Part shown: in pieces, positions 26,130-35,083 of the stretch
Layout: each line of letters starts with the position of its first letter
How positions within the stretch are numbered: position 1 is the first letter of the stretch
From: Jiangella sp. DSM 45060
GTDB taxonomy: Bacteria; Actinomycetota; Actinomycetes; Jiangellales; Jiangellaceae
DNA: 64,000 bases
Assembly: GCF_900105175.1 (NCBI RefSeq)
Contig: NZ_LT629771.1
Location: forward strand, 2,418,001-2,482,000
Direction: 5' to 3'
The notes under the pieces: generated by a model
The model's database searches: none
Seen by the model: only the letters and a program-made list of their open reading frames with translations
Told to the model about the DNA's origin: nothing
Made by a program: the position numbers and the translations under genes

Positions 26130-27228
26130 GCTGGTGACGGCGGTCGGCGACGGCGAGCGGGCCGGGCTGGTCACCGTCGTCAGCACGTTCCAGTCCGCGC
26201 CGCGCCAGCCCGGCGCGTCGATGGCCGTCACCGCCTCCGGCGAGGCGGTCGGGAGCGTGTCCGGCGGCTGCATCGAGGGTGCGGTGTACGAGCTGGCGCA
26301 GGAGGTCATGGCCGGCCGGCCGCCGGTCCTGCAGCGCTACGGCGTCAGCGACGACGACGCGTTCGCGGTCGGGCTGACCTGCGGCGGCATCATCGACGTG
26401 TTCGTCGAGGCGGTCGACCGCTCGACGTTCCCGGTGCTGGCCGACGTCGCCGCCAGCATCGACGGCGCCGAGCCGGTCGCCGTCGCCACCGTCGTCGCCG
26501 GGCCGGGCCCCGCCGGCGCGCACCTCGTCGTCTGGACCGACCGCGTCGCGGGGTCGCTGGGCGGGCAGCGCCTCGACGACGCCGTCGCCGACGACGCCCG
26601 CGGCATGCTCGACCAGGGCCAGACCGGCATCCGCCGCTACGGCGCCTCGGGCGAGCGCCGGCTCGACGACCTGCAGGTGTTCGTCCAGTCGTTCGCGCCG
26701 CGGCCGCGCATGCTGGTGTTCGGCGCCATCGACTTCGCCGCCGCGCTGGTCCGGGTCGGCCGGTTCCTCGGCTACCACGTCACGGTGTGCGACGCGCGGC
26801 CGGTGTTCGCGACGCCGCGGCGCTTCCCCGACGCCGACGAGGTCGTGGTCAAATGGCCGCACGACTACCTCGCATCGACCACCGTCGATGCCCGCACCGT
26901 CATCTGCGTGCTCACCCACGACCCCAAGTTCGACGTGCCGCTGCTGGCCGCCGCGGTCCGCACCCCGGCCGCGTACATCGGGGTCATGGGGTCGCGGCGC
27001 ACCCACGACGACCGGCTGGCGCGGCTGCGGGCCGAGGGTCTGTCCGACGACGAGCTGGCCCGGCTGGCCTCGCCGCTGGGCCTCGACCTCGGCGCCCGCA
27101 CGCCCGAGGAGACGGCCGTGTCGATCGCCGCCGAGATCATCGCGGCGCGCTGGGGCGGCTCCGGCCGGCGGCTGAGCGACACCAGCGGGCCGATCCACCG
27201 CGAGCACCTCGCCGCCGATGCCGTCTGA
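26104..27228 (+). CDS. XdhC/CoxI family molybdenum-cofactor maturation protein
   Basis: The 374-residue protein (GTG 26104, behind GGAGGGG; GTG 26101 is also possible) has an N-terminal XdhC/CoxI domain (QPGASMAVTASGEAVGSVSGGCIEGAV, LTCGGIIDVFVE). The C-terminal domain is Rossmann-like (MLVFGAIDFAAALVRVG... AYIGVMGSRRTHDDRLARL). XdhC-type proteins bind molybdenum cofactor, promote its sulfuration and deliver it to xanthine dehydrogenase. It sits between CoxE-like and MocA-like genes with overlaps on both sides. Confidence 0.94.
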   Translation: MTVQEVLRELVTAVGDGERAGLVTVVSTFQSAPRQPGASMAVTASGEAVGSVSGGCIEGAVYELAQEVMAGRPPVLQRYGVSDDDAFAVGLTCGGIIDVFVEAVDRSTFPVLADVAASIDGAEPVAVATVVAGPGPAGAHLVVWTDRVAGSLGGQRLDDAVADDARGMLDQGQTGIRRYGASGERRLDDLQVFVQSFAPRPRMLVFGAIDFAAALVRVGRFLGYHVTVCDARPVFATPRRFPDADEVVVKWPHDYLASTTVDARTVICVLTHDPKFDVPLLAAAVRTPAAYIGVMGSRRTHDDRLARLRAEGLSDDELARLASPLGLDLGARTPEETAVSIAAEIIAARWGGSGRRLSDTSGPIHREHLAADAV

Positions 27229-27778
27229 CGTCGCCGGGCTGGTCCTCGCCGCCGGCTCGGGCTCCCGGTTCGGCGGGCCGAAGGCGCTGGTCGAGTACGA
27301 GGGGTCGCGGCTGGTCGACCGCGCGGTCGCGCTGCTGTCCCGGGGCGGCTGCGCGCCGGTGGCCGTCGTGTCCGGCGCGGTGCCGCTGACCGTGCCGGGC
27401 GCGGTCGTCGTGCACAACCCCGACTGGGCCACCGGCATGGGGTCGTCGCTGCGGGCCGGGCTGCGGGCGCTCAGCTGGGCGCCCGTCGAGGCCGTGGTCG
27501 TCGCCCTCGTCGACCAGCCGTGGGTCGGCGTCGAGGCCGTGACGCGGCTGCGCGCGGCCTGGGCGGCGGGCGGCGTGTCGGTGGCGGTGGCCACCTACGA
27601 CGGCCGCCGCGGCAACCCCGTCCTGCTGGCCCGTCCGGTGTGGGCGGAGGTCGCGTCCCTCGCCGAGGGCGACGTCGGCGCCCGCCCGTTCCTGCGCGCC
27701 AACCCCGACCTGGTCACCCCCGTCGACTGCACCGGCACCGGCTCGCCCGCCGACGTCGACGTGCCCGCCGACCTCTAG
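27218..27778 (+). CDS. MocA-like molybdenum cofactor cytidylyltransferase
   Basis: The 186-residue nucleotidyltransferase has the GxGxR-type loop LAAGSGSRFGGPKAL, then ATGMGSSLRAG and the metal-binding VALVDQPWV. MocA makes the cytosine dinucleotide form of molybdopterin used by xanthine-dehydrogenase-type enzymes. It overlaps the XdhC-like gene by 11 bases. Its TAG stop shares four bases (CTAG) with the convergent AllG-like gene. A related nucleotidyltransferase role cannot be fully excluded, but the neighbours favour MocA. Confidence 0.9.
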   Translation: MPSDVAGLVLAAGSGSRFGGPKALVEYEGSRLVDRAVALLSRGGCAPVAVVSGAVPLTVPGAVVVHNPDWATGMGSSLRAGLRALSWAPVEAVVVALVDQPWVGVEAVTRLRAAWAAGGVSVAVATYDGRRGNPVLLARPVWAEVASLAEGDVGARPFLRANPDLVTPVDCTGTGSPADVDVPADL

Positions 27779-29169
27779 GGCGGGGGAGCGGCGGCCGCCA
27801 GCGCGGCCAGCGCCGCCGTGAAGCAGTCCATCGGCGGCTGGACGAGGCCGGCGCCGACCTGGCCGGTGCCGGCGACCCGGCCGGCGATGCCGGTGTTGAT
27901 CTGCGGCAGCACCCCCGTGCGCGTCACCAGCGTGACGTCGATGCCGGTGGGCGCGCCGCGGAACTCCAGGATCGGGATCGCGTACGCCGGGTTCTCACCG
28001 ACGGTGATCTCGTACATCAGCCGGCTGGTCGCGAGCGCGTCCGGCACCGACCCGCCGACGAAGCGGACGATGGCGGGTGCGGCGGCCATCGCGAAGCCGC
28101 CGAGGCCCATCGTCTCGGTGATCGCGGAGTCGCCGATGTCCGGGTTGGCGTCGTCCGGGCCGTAGGCGCCCAGATACAGCCCGGACGGGGTGTTGGCCGG
28201 CGCGGTGAACCAGGTCGACCCGGTGCCGGACACCTGGATGCCGAAGTCGGTGCCGTTGCGGGCCATGGTGGTGACGACGGTGCAGCCGGGGAGGTCCGCG
28301 GCGGCCGCCGTCTGCAGCTTCCCGGCCGGCATGACGAGGTTGAGGAAGAAGTGGTCGTTCCCGCCGATGAACGCCGCCACGTCCGCGACGTCCGACGACG
28401 GCGCGCCGCTGGAGGCCAGCGCGGGCAGCAGGTCGCGCAGCAGCATGAGCGTCCCGGCGCGGTTGCGGTTGTGCCCCTCGTCGCCCATCTGGACCATCTG
28501 CGCGACGATCGCCTTGACGTCCACCGGCCCGTGCCGCCGCACGGCGGCCTGCAGCAGCGGACCCAGGACCGACGACATCCACCGCAGCCGGTCGATGACC
28601 TCCGGCCCGTACGCGCCGTAGCGCAGCACCGTCCCGAGGCCCTCGTTCAGCGAGCACCACGCCGTCCGCTCGCCGTCGCGCAGCTCGAACAGCCACATCG
28701 ACGGCGACACGACCCCGGCCATCGGGCCGACGCCGCCGTGGTCGTGGCACGGCGACCACTCGACGCCGTCGCCGGCGGCCAGCAGGGCCTCGGCCGCGTC
28801 CGGTGTCGCCGCCAGGCCCTCGAACAGGGCAGCGCCGATCAGCGCGCCGCGCAGCGGCCCGGACGCCCGCTCCCAGGTGATCGGCGGCCCGGCGTGCAGG
28901 AACTGGCCCGGCCGCAGCCCGAGCACCTCGCTGGCCGGGCGGACGTCGACGAGGTCGGCGCCCGCGGCCAGCATGCGCGTCACGGCCGCGGCGTTGGCGT
29001 CGGGACGGCGCGGGTCGGCCAGCACGCGGGCGAGATCGTCCTCCGTCCCGGCGACGGGGGGCCGCCAGTCGACCGTCGTCACCGGCACCGCCTGGGCGGT
29101 CAACGCGGCCGCGAACAGGTCGACGCCGGCACTGACGACGCGCGGCTCGTCGCGCAGCAGGTCGTTCAC
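27775..29169 (-). CDS. allG: DUF1116 protein, AllG/YlbE-like oxamate carbamoyltransferase subunit
   Basis: The 464-residue DUF1116 protein (GTG 29169) contains the family stretches SPCHDHGGVGPMAGVVSPSMW and MGDEGHNRNRAGTLMLLRDLLP. In E. coli YlbE (AllG) works with FdrA (AllF) and YlbF (AllH) as oxamate carbamoyltransferase in allantoin breakdown. Here all three genes are adjacent and overlapping, which supports the same complex. The actual substrate in this organism is an inference. The start overlaps the fdrA stop by four bases. Confidence 0.85.
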   Translation of the reverse strand: MNDLLRDEPRVVSAGVDLFAAALTAQAVPVTTVDWRPPVAGTEDDLARVLADPRRPDANAAAVTRMLAAGADLVDVRPASEVLGLRPGQFLHAGPPITWERASGPLRGALIGAALFEGLAATPDAAEALLAAGDGVEWSPCHDHGGVGPMAGVVSPSMWLFELRDGERTAWCSLNEGLGTVLRYGAYGPEVIDRLRWMSSVLGPLLQAAVRRHGPVDVKAIVAQMVQMGDEGHNRNRAGTLMLLRDLLPALASSGAPSSDVADVAAFIGGNDHFFLNLVMPAGKLQTAAAADLPGCTVVTTMARNGTDFGIQVSGTGSTWFTAPANTPSGLYLGAYGPDDANPDIGDSAITETMGLGGFAMAAAPAIVRFVGGSVPDALATSRLMYEITVGENPAYAIPILEFRGAPTGIDVTLVTRTGVLPQINTGIAGRVAGTGQVGAGLVQPPMDCFTAALAALAAAAPPP

Positions 29170-30596
29170 GCGGCACCCCCGGAGCACAGCGCGATGGCCG
29201 TCCGCGCCGCCGCCGCGTTGGACAGGTGCACCGACGCGCCCGCGTCGCGCAGCGCCCGCGCCTGCTCCTCCAGCCCCTGTGGGTCGTCGGCGGTGCCGAC
29301 CAGCGCCACGACGACGGCGAGGTCGCGGCCGCGCGCCCCGGCGATGTTGCGGGCGCGGACGATCGCCGGCGCCAGCTCCGCGGCCGGGTCGGGGTGCGCG
29401 CCGTGACCCAGCACGACGTCGAGCAGGACGACGCCGCAGGACGGGTCGCGGGCCTCGGCCAGCAGCCGCTCGACCCGCAGCGAGTTGTCGATCATCGGGT
29501 GCGGCCGGCCGCGGGTCAGCGTGTCGTCGCCGAAGTCGATGAACGTGTGCCCGCTGGTCGCGAGCTCCGCGTTTACCACCAGCCGCGCCTCCTCGCAGAG
29601 CGTGCCGCCGGCGTACAGACCGCGGATCGACGGGTACGGCCCGGTCGCGGGCGCCGTAGACGGCCACGCGCGCGGCGGCCGCCACTGCGCCCCGGCCGTG
29701 GTGACGATGGTCTCGGCGACGGCGGTGAGGTCGCGCTGCCCGGGCCCGAGCAGCGCGAGCACGACCGGCTTGCGCAGCTTCTCGGCCCGCTCGCGGACGG
29801 CGTCGGCGACCTGCGGCGCGGGCGGCTTGCTGACCACGACCACCACCTCGGTCGCGTCGTCCTCGGCCAGCAGGTCCAGCGCCGCCAGCGTCGACGCGCC
29901 GCCCACCTCGGCGGACAGGTCGCGCCCGCCGACGCCGAGGCAGTGGCTGATGCCGACGCCCGCACCGTCGACCAGGCTGAGCAGCTGCTGCGCGCCGGTG
30001 CCGGACGCCGCGACGATGCCGACCGGTCCGGGCCGCACGACGTTGGCGAACCCGAAGCCGACGCCGCCGACCACCGCCGTGCCGCAGTCGGGCCCCATGA
30101 CCAGCAGGCCGCGGTCGTGCGCCTCGCGTTTGAGCCGCACCTCCTGCTCCACCGGCACGTTGTCGGAGAACACGACGACGTGCAGGCCGTGCTGCAGCGC
30201 GTCCATCGCGTCGGCGAACGCGTACGGGCCGGGCGTCGAGACGAACGCGATGGTCCCGGCGTCGCGGCGAGCGGCCGAGCCGATGGTGAGCGGGGCCGGC
30301 GCGGCGCCGAAGCCGCCCTGATCGGCGGACGGCCGCGCGGTCAGCGCCGCCTCCAGGCGGCCCAGCGCCCGGCCCAGCGCGGCGTCGTCGTCCGCCGTCA
30401 CGCCGACGACGAGGTCGTTCGGGCTCGCGGCGGGGACGTCGAAGCCCATGCCGCCGAGGAGGTCGAGGTTGAGCTGCGTGGCCATCGCGACGAGCGCGCC
30501 GCCGACCCCGTCCTCACCCTGGATCGCCTGGCTGACCTGCATCAACGTGACTGAGTCGTGGTAGGTGCCGGTGCGCACCTCGACGTGGCGGATCAC
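29166..30596 (-). CDS. fdrA: FdrA/AllF-like oxamate carbamoyltransferase subunit (succinyl-CoA synthetase-like)
   Basis: The 476-residue protein (GTG 30596) has an N-terminal ACT-like segment (RTGTYHDSVTLMQVSQAI). A CoA-binding/succinyl-CoA-synthetase-like part follows (VGIVAASGTGAQQLLSLVDG, ISHCLGVGGRDLS, MGPDCGTAVVGGVGFGFAN). The conserved FdrA C-terminus DFGDDTLTRGRPHPMID...VLLDVVLGHGAHPDP is present. It probably acts with its two neighbours in carbamoyl transfer from oxalurate. It is somewhat shorter than E. coli FdrA (~555 residues). The start overlaps the upstream stop (GTGA). Confidence 0.87.
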   Translation of the reverse strand: MIRHVEVRTGTYHDSVTLMQVSQAIQGEDGVGGALVAMATQLNLDLLGGMGFDVPAASPNDLVVGVTADDDAALGRALGRLEAALTARPSADQGGFGAAPAPLTIGSAARRDAGTIAFVSTPGPYAFADAMDALQHGLHVVVFSDNVPVEQEVRLKREAHDRGLLVMGPDCGTAVVGGVGFGFANVVRPGPVGIVAASGTGAQQLLSLVDGAGVGISHCLGVGGRDLSAEVGGASTLAALDLLAEDDATEVVVVVSKPPAPQVADAVRERAEKLRKPVVLALLGPGQRDLTAVAETIVTTAGAQWRPPRAWPSTAPATGPYPSIRGLYAGGTLCEEARLVVNAELATSGHTFIDFGDDTLTRGRPHPMIDNSLRVERLLAEARDPSCGVVLLDVVLGHGAHPDPAAELAPAIVRARNIAGARGRDLAVVVALVGTADDPQGLEEQARALRDAGASVHLSNAAAARTAIALCSGGAA

Positions 30597-31462
30597 CGCG
30601 TGGCCCCCGCGAGCGCCGTCAGCGCGACCCGGACGCCCAGCTGCAGCGCGGCGCCGGACGTGTGCCCGACGGCGAGCAGCCCGCGCTGCGCGGCGCGGAC
30701 GTCGCCGCGGGCGGAGCCGAGCGCGGCGAGGTAGGCGGTGAGCTGCGGGACGGCCAGCCCGCGGGCGGCGTAGGGGAGGAGCCCGGCCGAGACGGCGGTG
30801 GTGCGGTGCAGCGGCCCGGCGGCCTCGACGGCGGCGGCCAGCCGCACGGCGCCTCGGGACTCGACGGCGGCGCCGACCACCAGCGCGCCGGCCAGGACGT
30901 CGTCGCCGGCCGGGGTCAGGCCGGGGCCGAGCCCCAGCAGCCCGCCCGCGGCGTCGGCGAGCTCGTCGTCGTCGCCGCACAGCAACGCCAGGCCGAGCCG
31001 CCCCGCGGCCGCGACGACGGCGCCGTCCAGCCCGGGATGGTCGTCCTGCGCGGCGGCGCGGCGGCGGGCCAGCGCGACGTCGGCGACGACGGCCGGGTGC
31101 ACCCGCCACCAGCGGCCCACGGTGACGACCGCGCCGTCGTCGTCACCGATGCGCAGCTCGCCGCCGCCCACCAGCGCGCGTTCGCCGGACCGCAGCCCGG
31201 ACACCGGCCACGGCGTGACCACCGCGCACGGCAGGCGCACGGCGGCCGGGCCGGTGAGGCACAGCAGCACCGGCCCGGCGCCGTGGTCGACCAGGACGGC
31301 GGTCATGGTGCGGGTCGCGGCCACGACCTCCCCGGCGAGCCGTGGACCTCCCACGAGAGCGGCGACGGCGGTGCTGGCGGCGCCCGGCAGGACCTGCCGG
31401 GACGCGTCGCCCGGCCACGGCCGGGTGGCCCGGACCCCGGTCGGGACCGTCGGTGCCGGCAC
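30593..31462 (-). CDS. allH: DUF2877 protein, AllH/YlbF-like oxamate carbamoyltransferase subunit
   Basis: The 289-residue DUF2877 protein has the diagnostic GLGPGLTPAGDDVLAGAL loop and the C-terminal GHTSGAALQLGVRVAL motif. GGAGG lies six bases before the GTG start at 31462. It is the first gene of the allH-fdrA-allG operon, divergent from the PucR gene across 76 bases. Confidence 0.87.
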   Translation of the reverse strand: MPAPTVPTGVRATRPWPGDASRQVLPGAASTAVAALVGGPRLAGEVVAATRTMTAVLVDHGAGPVLLCLTGPAAVRLPCAVVTPWPVSGLRSGERALVGGGELRIGDDDGAVVTVGRWWRVHPAVVADVALARRRAAAQDDHPGLDGAVVAAAGRLGLALLCGDDDELADAAGGLLGLGPGLTPAGDDVLAGALVVGAAVESRGAVRLAAAVEAAGPLHRTTAVSAGLLPYAARGLAVPQLTAYLAALGSARGDVRAAQRGLLAVGHTSGAALQLGVRVALTALAGATR

Positions 31463-31538
31463 TCGCGACCTCCGTTCCGTCCAAGATCACCTGAACTGGG
31501 ACTGCCACGAACGTAGCCGGGACGACTACCGTCATCGC

Positions 31539-33245
31539 ATGGGCAAACTTGCCAACGATCCGGCCCAGGGTTCGCCGGAGTTGCCAGCCGGCGGCGGCAG
31601 GGTGCCGTCCCGGGCCGTGGCCGGGCTGACGGTGCGCAAGGCGATGGAGATCCCCGCGCTGGCCGGTGCGCGGCTGCTTGCGGGCGAGCGCGGCCTCGAC
31701 CGCGTCGTCCAGCGCGCCAACATCATGGAGGTCCCCGACATCCTGCCGTGGGTGAAGCCGCACGAACTGCTGCTCACCACCGGCTACCCGCTGCGCAACA
31801 CCCCGCAGGGGCTGCCCGGCCTCGTCACCGAGCTGGACGCGCGCGGGCTGGCCGCGCTCGCCGTCAAGCTGCACCGCTACCTCGACGCGCTGCCCGACGA
31901 GATGATCCACGAGGCCGACCGGCTCGGCCTGCCGCTGCTGCTCCTGCCCGACGCCGTCGGGTTCGACGACATCCTCAACCAGGTGCTCACCGGTGTGCTG
32001 AACAAGCAGGCGGCGGCGCTGGAGCGGTCGTGGGAGGTGCACCACGCGCTGCTGTCCGTCGTGCTGGAGGGCGGCGGGCTGACCGAGCTGGTCACGAAGA
32101 CCTCCGCCGTGCTCGGCGTGCCGGTCATGGTGACGACGGCCGACGGCCGGGTGCTGGCCGAGGGCGGCAACGTCGACGACCTCGCGTCCTGGCGGCACAC
32201 GCCGTGCTTCGACACGTCCGGCCGGTTCCGCACCGAGTACGAGCCCGGCGGCGTCCACTCCCACGTCGACGTGCCAGGCTGGCACGCCGTCGTCCCGATC
32301 GTGGCCGGGCGGGTCGACCACGGGCGCATCGTCGCGTTCGCCCGGCATCGCGCCCTCGACGGCGCCGACGTCAATGTGCTGGAACGGGCCGCGACGGTGG
32401 CCGCGCTCGCCGTGAACAAGCAGCTCGCCGTCACCGCCGTCGAGAGCAAGTACCGCGGCGACTTCCTCCGCGACGTCCTGTCCGGCCGGGCCGGCGACCG
32501 CGAGCGCATCGTGGCGCACTGCGAGTCGCTCGGCTGGGACGTCGGCCGCGACCTCGTCGTCGTCGTGGCCGAGCTGGACCCCGAGGCCGGGCCGGCCGCG
32601 TCGTCGGGGCTGCAGCTGCGGCCCGTGCAGGAGCGGTTCACCGTCGCTTGGCAGTCGGTCGTGGGACGGCGCGACCCGCGCGCCGCCGTCGTCGGGTTCG
32701 CGCAGGAGGTGGTCGCCCTGCTGCCGGCCGGCCCGGACCCCTCGGCCGCGGTCCGCGACGTCGTCCGCCAGGTCTCCGGCGACGGCGGTGGCGGCCGGCG
32801 CTCCTTCTCCACCGGCGTCAGCCGCATCGTCGACGACCCCTCCCGGCTGCCCGTCGGGTACGAGCAGGCCCGCCGCGCTGTCGACGTCGGGCGGCAGATG
32901 AACGGCCGCGGCTCGCTCGCCCACTTCGACAGCCTGGGCTCGTTCCGGCTGCTCAGCCAGATCGAGGACCGCGACGAGCTGCGCGGCTTCGTCCGCGAGA
33001 CCCTGCACGGCCTCGCCGCCGACGACGACCCCGAGATGGAGGACCTGCGCCACACCCTCAAGGTGCTGCTCGACACCAACCTCAACGTCGCCGAGGCCGC
33101 CAGGCAGCTGCACTTCCACTACAACACGCTGCGGTACCGCATCTCCAAGCTGGAGCGCATGCTCGGCCCGTTCACCACCGACCCCGAGCTGCGGCTGGAC
33201 CTCGCGCTGGCGCTGAAGGTGCTGCAGATGCGCGGGCTCAGCTGA
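31539..33245 (+). CDS. PucR-family transcriptional regulator
   Basis: The 568-residue protein has an N-terminal PucR domain (VRKAMEIPALAGARLLAGE... VQRANIMEVPDILPWVKPHELLLTTGY), a GGDEF-like middle part and a C-terminal PucR helix-turn-helix (VAEAARQLHFHYNTLRYRISKLERMLG, about residues 515-545). PucR of Bacillus controls purine and allantoin use, so the divergent all-type operon and the cox/xdhC-type genes are likely targets. No clear ribosome site precedes ATG 31539; a leaderless transcript is possible. The stop overlaps the convergent sigma gene by 8 bases. Confidence 0.93.
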   Translation: MGKLANDPAQGSPELPAGGGRVPSRAVAGLTVRKAMEIPALAGARLLAGERGLDRVVQRANIMEVPDILPWVKPHELLLTTGYPLRNTPQGLPGLVTELDARGLAALAVKLHRYLDALPDEMIHEADRLGLPLLLLPDAVGFDDILNQVLTGVLNKQAAALERSWEVHHALLSVVLEGGGLTELVTKTSAVLGVPVMVTTADGRVLAEGGNVDDLASWRHTPCFDTSGRFRTEYEPGGVHSHVDVPGWHAVVPIVAGRVDHGRIVAFARHRALDGADVNVLERAATVAALAVNKQLAVTAVESKYRGDFLRDVLSGRAGDRERIVAHCESLGWDVGRDLVVVVAELDPEAGPAASSGLQLRPVQERFTVAWQSVVGRRDPRAAVVGFAQEVVALLPAGPDPSAAVRDVVRQVSGDGGGGRRSFSTGVSRIVDDPSRLPVGYEQARRAVDVGRQMNGRGSLAHFDSLGSFRLLSQIEDRDELRGFVRETLHGLAADDDPEMEDLRHTLKVLLDTNLNVAEAARQLHFHYNTLRYRISKLERMLGPFTTDPELRLDLALALKVLQMRGLS

Positions 33246-34185
33246 GCGTCCCGGGCAGCTCGAACCACGGGTACAGCGTGTCGTCCATGAACCGCGTGAC
33301 GCCGGCGACCCGGTCGCCGTCCAGGGTGAGGACGACGAGGCCGGCGGGCGCGCCGTCCAGGTAGAGGCCGAACGCCGGCTGGCCGTTCGCCCGCGCCGGC
33401 CGCTGCGTGTACCGGCGGCCGGCCCGCCAGCCGGCGCTGGCGCGCAGGAAGCCGGCGATCGCGGCCGCGCCGTCGTACTGGTGCGGCGCCGGCGGCATCG
33501 CCAGCCACGCGTCGTCCGTCAGCAGCTCGATGACCGCCGCGACGTCGTCGGCGACGAACGCGCGGGTGAACCGCGCGGTGAGGTCGCGCTCGGCCGCGCC
33601 TCCCGCGGGCGGCGGCCGGTGCGCCGTCGTCCGCAGCGTCGAGCGGGCCCGCTGCAGCGTCCCCTTCACCGCCGTCGCCGACGTGTCCAGGAGCTCTGCC
33701 GCCTCCGCGAGCGGGAAGCCGAGCACGTCGCACAGCACCAGCGCCGCCGTCTGCCGGGGCGGGAGCTGCTGCAGCGCCTCGACGAAGGCGAGTTCGACCT
33801 GCTCGCGGCGCAGCGCCGCCGGCTCCGGGAGCAGCGCGTCGGGGTACGGCTGCACCCACGGGACCTCGTGGTGGCGGGTCGGCTCCGGCGCGTCGAACGG
33901 CGGCGTGGGCGCGAGCGGCGGCCGGCGGCCCGCGTCGCGGATGGCGTTGAGGCAGCGGCGGGTCGCGATGCGGTACAGCCAGCCGCGCACCGACGCCCGT
34001 CCCTCGAACTCCGGCAGCCCGCGCCACGCCGCCAGCAGGGTCTCCTGCACCGCGTCCTCGGCGTCGGAGAGGCGGCCGAGCAGGCGGTAGCAGTGCACCT
34101 GCAGCTCGCGCCGGAACGGGTCGACGAGCTGGGCGAACGCGTCATGGTCGCCGGCTCGTGCGCGGGTCAGGAGCGCCTCGGCCAC
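33238..34185 (-). CDS. ECF sigma factor with C-terminal SnoaL-like domain (SigG/SigJ type)
   Basis: The 315-residue protein (GTG 34185) has region 2 (HCYRLLGRLSDAEDAVQETLLAAWRGL, YRIATRRCLNAIRD), region 4 (LQQLPPRQTAALVLCDVLGFPLAEAAELLDTSATAVKGTLQRAR) and a SnoaL_2-like tail (RFTRAFVADDVAAVIELLTDDAWLAMPP). The tail is thought to modulate sigma activity in place of an anti-sigma factor. It is divergent from a free-standing SnoaL-like gene. Confidence 0.93.
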   Translation of the reverse strand: MAEALLTRARAGDHDAFAQLVDPFRRELQVHCYRLLGRLSDAEDAVQETLLAAWRGLPEFEGRASVRGWLYRIATRRCLNAIRDAGRRPPLAPTPPFDAPEPTRHHEVPWVQPYPDALLPEPAALRREQVELAFVEALQQLPPRQTAALVLCDVLGFPLAEAAELLDTSATAVKGTLQRARSTLRTTAHRPPPAGGAAERDLTARFTRAFVADDVAAVIELLTDDAWLAMPPAPHQYDGAAAIAGFLRASAGWRAGRRYTQRPARANGQPAFGLYLDGAPAGLVVLTLDGDRVAGVTRFMDDTLYPWFELPGTLS

Positions 34186-34268
34186 GGTCCGATCGTCGCA
34201 CGACCGTTCCGTCGCGGGTGCCGCCGGTGTCTACACATCCGTACGACCCACTCGAGAAGGGAACGATC

Positions 34269-34661
34269 ATGACCCGTGCCGCCCTGGACGTCGCGCTCGC
34301 CTACCACCACGCGTGGGCCGGCGGCGACCTGGACGCCGCCATGCGCTACATCGCCGACGACGTCGTCTGCGAGGCCCCGCCCGGCCTGCTGACGGGCGCC
34401 GACGCCTACCGAGGGTTCCTGGAGCCGTACGTGTCGCAACTGGTCAGCGCCACGCTGATCGCCGCGTTCGGCGACGACGACACCGCCCTCGTCATGTACG
34501 ACTCCGTCACCCGGCTGGTCGACCGGGCGCCCGGCGCCGAATGCGTCCGCGTCGAGGGCGGCCGCATCGTCCACGGCTGGTTCATCTTCGACCGCGCGCC
34601 GTTCATGGCCGCCCGCGCGGCCGTGGTTGGATCGGGAGATGCCGAAGGCACCGCTTCCTGA
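34269..34661 (+). CDS. SnoaL-like nuclear-transport-factor-2 fold protein
   Basis: The 130-residue protein starts at ATG 34269 behind GAGAAGGGA. The core, ALAYHHAWAGGDLDAAMRYIADDVVCEAPPGLLTGADAYRGF, is a cystatin-like NTF2 fold. Its small pocket may bind a small molecule, but no catalytic set is evident. It faces away from the ECF sigma gene and could be its target. It overlaps the next gene by about 20 bases. Confidence 0.85.
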   Translation: MTRAALDVALAYHHAWAGGDLDAAMRYIADDVVCEAPPGLLTGADAYRGFLEPYVSQLVSATLIAAFGDDDTALVMYDSVTRLVDRAPGAECVRVEGGRIVHGWFIFDRAPFMAARAAVVGSGDAEGTAS

Positions 34662-35064
34662 CGACGTCAGCGCGTTCCTCGCCGGGCCGCACCCGGCCGT
34701 CATGGCGACCATCGGGCCGGCCGGCCCGGTCAGCGTCGCCACCTGGTACCTGTGGGAGGGCGGGCGGGTGCTGGTCAACCTCGACGAGTCGCGGAAGCGG
34801 CTGGACCACCTGCGGGCCGACCCGCGGGTCAGCCTCACCGTCCTCGCCGACGGCGACTGGTACACCCACGTCAGCGTCCAGGGCCGCGTCGTCGACGTCC
34901 ACGACGACGCGGACCTGGTCGACATCGACCGGCTGGCCCGCCACTACACCGGCTCGGCGTATAAGCGCCGCGACCGCCGTCGCATCAGCGTGTGGATCGA
35001 CGTCGACCGCTGGCACGGCTGGGGTCGCCTCGAGAACACCGACGTCGACCACCACCGCCGCTGA
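34639..35064 (+). CDS. PPOX-class F420/FMN-binding protein
   Basis: The 141-residue split beta-barrel protein of the pyridoxamine-phosphate-oxidase class begins MPKAPLPDDVSAFLAGPHPAVMATIGPAGPVSVATWYLWEGGRVLVNL. It contains RKRLDHLRADPRVSLTVLA, typical of F420-dependent actinobacterial members. Its substrate is unknown. ATG 34639 fits family N-termini, although GGAG lies directly against it; TTG 34627 is the alternative. Confidence 0.88.
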   Translation: MPKAPLPDDVSAFLAGPHPAVMATIGPAGPVSVATWYLWEGGRVLVNLDESRKRLDHLRADPRVSLTVLADGDWYTHVSVQGRVVDVHDDADLVDIDRLARHYTGSAYKRRDRRRISVWIDVDRWHGWGRLENTDVDHHRR

Positions 35065-35083
35065 GCGGTTGCTCGCCGGGCGG

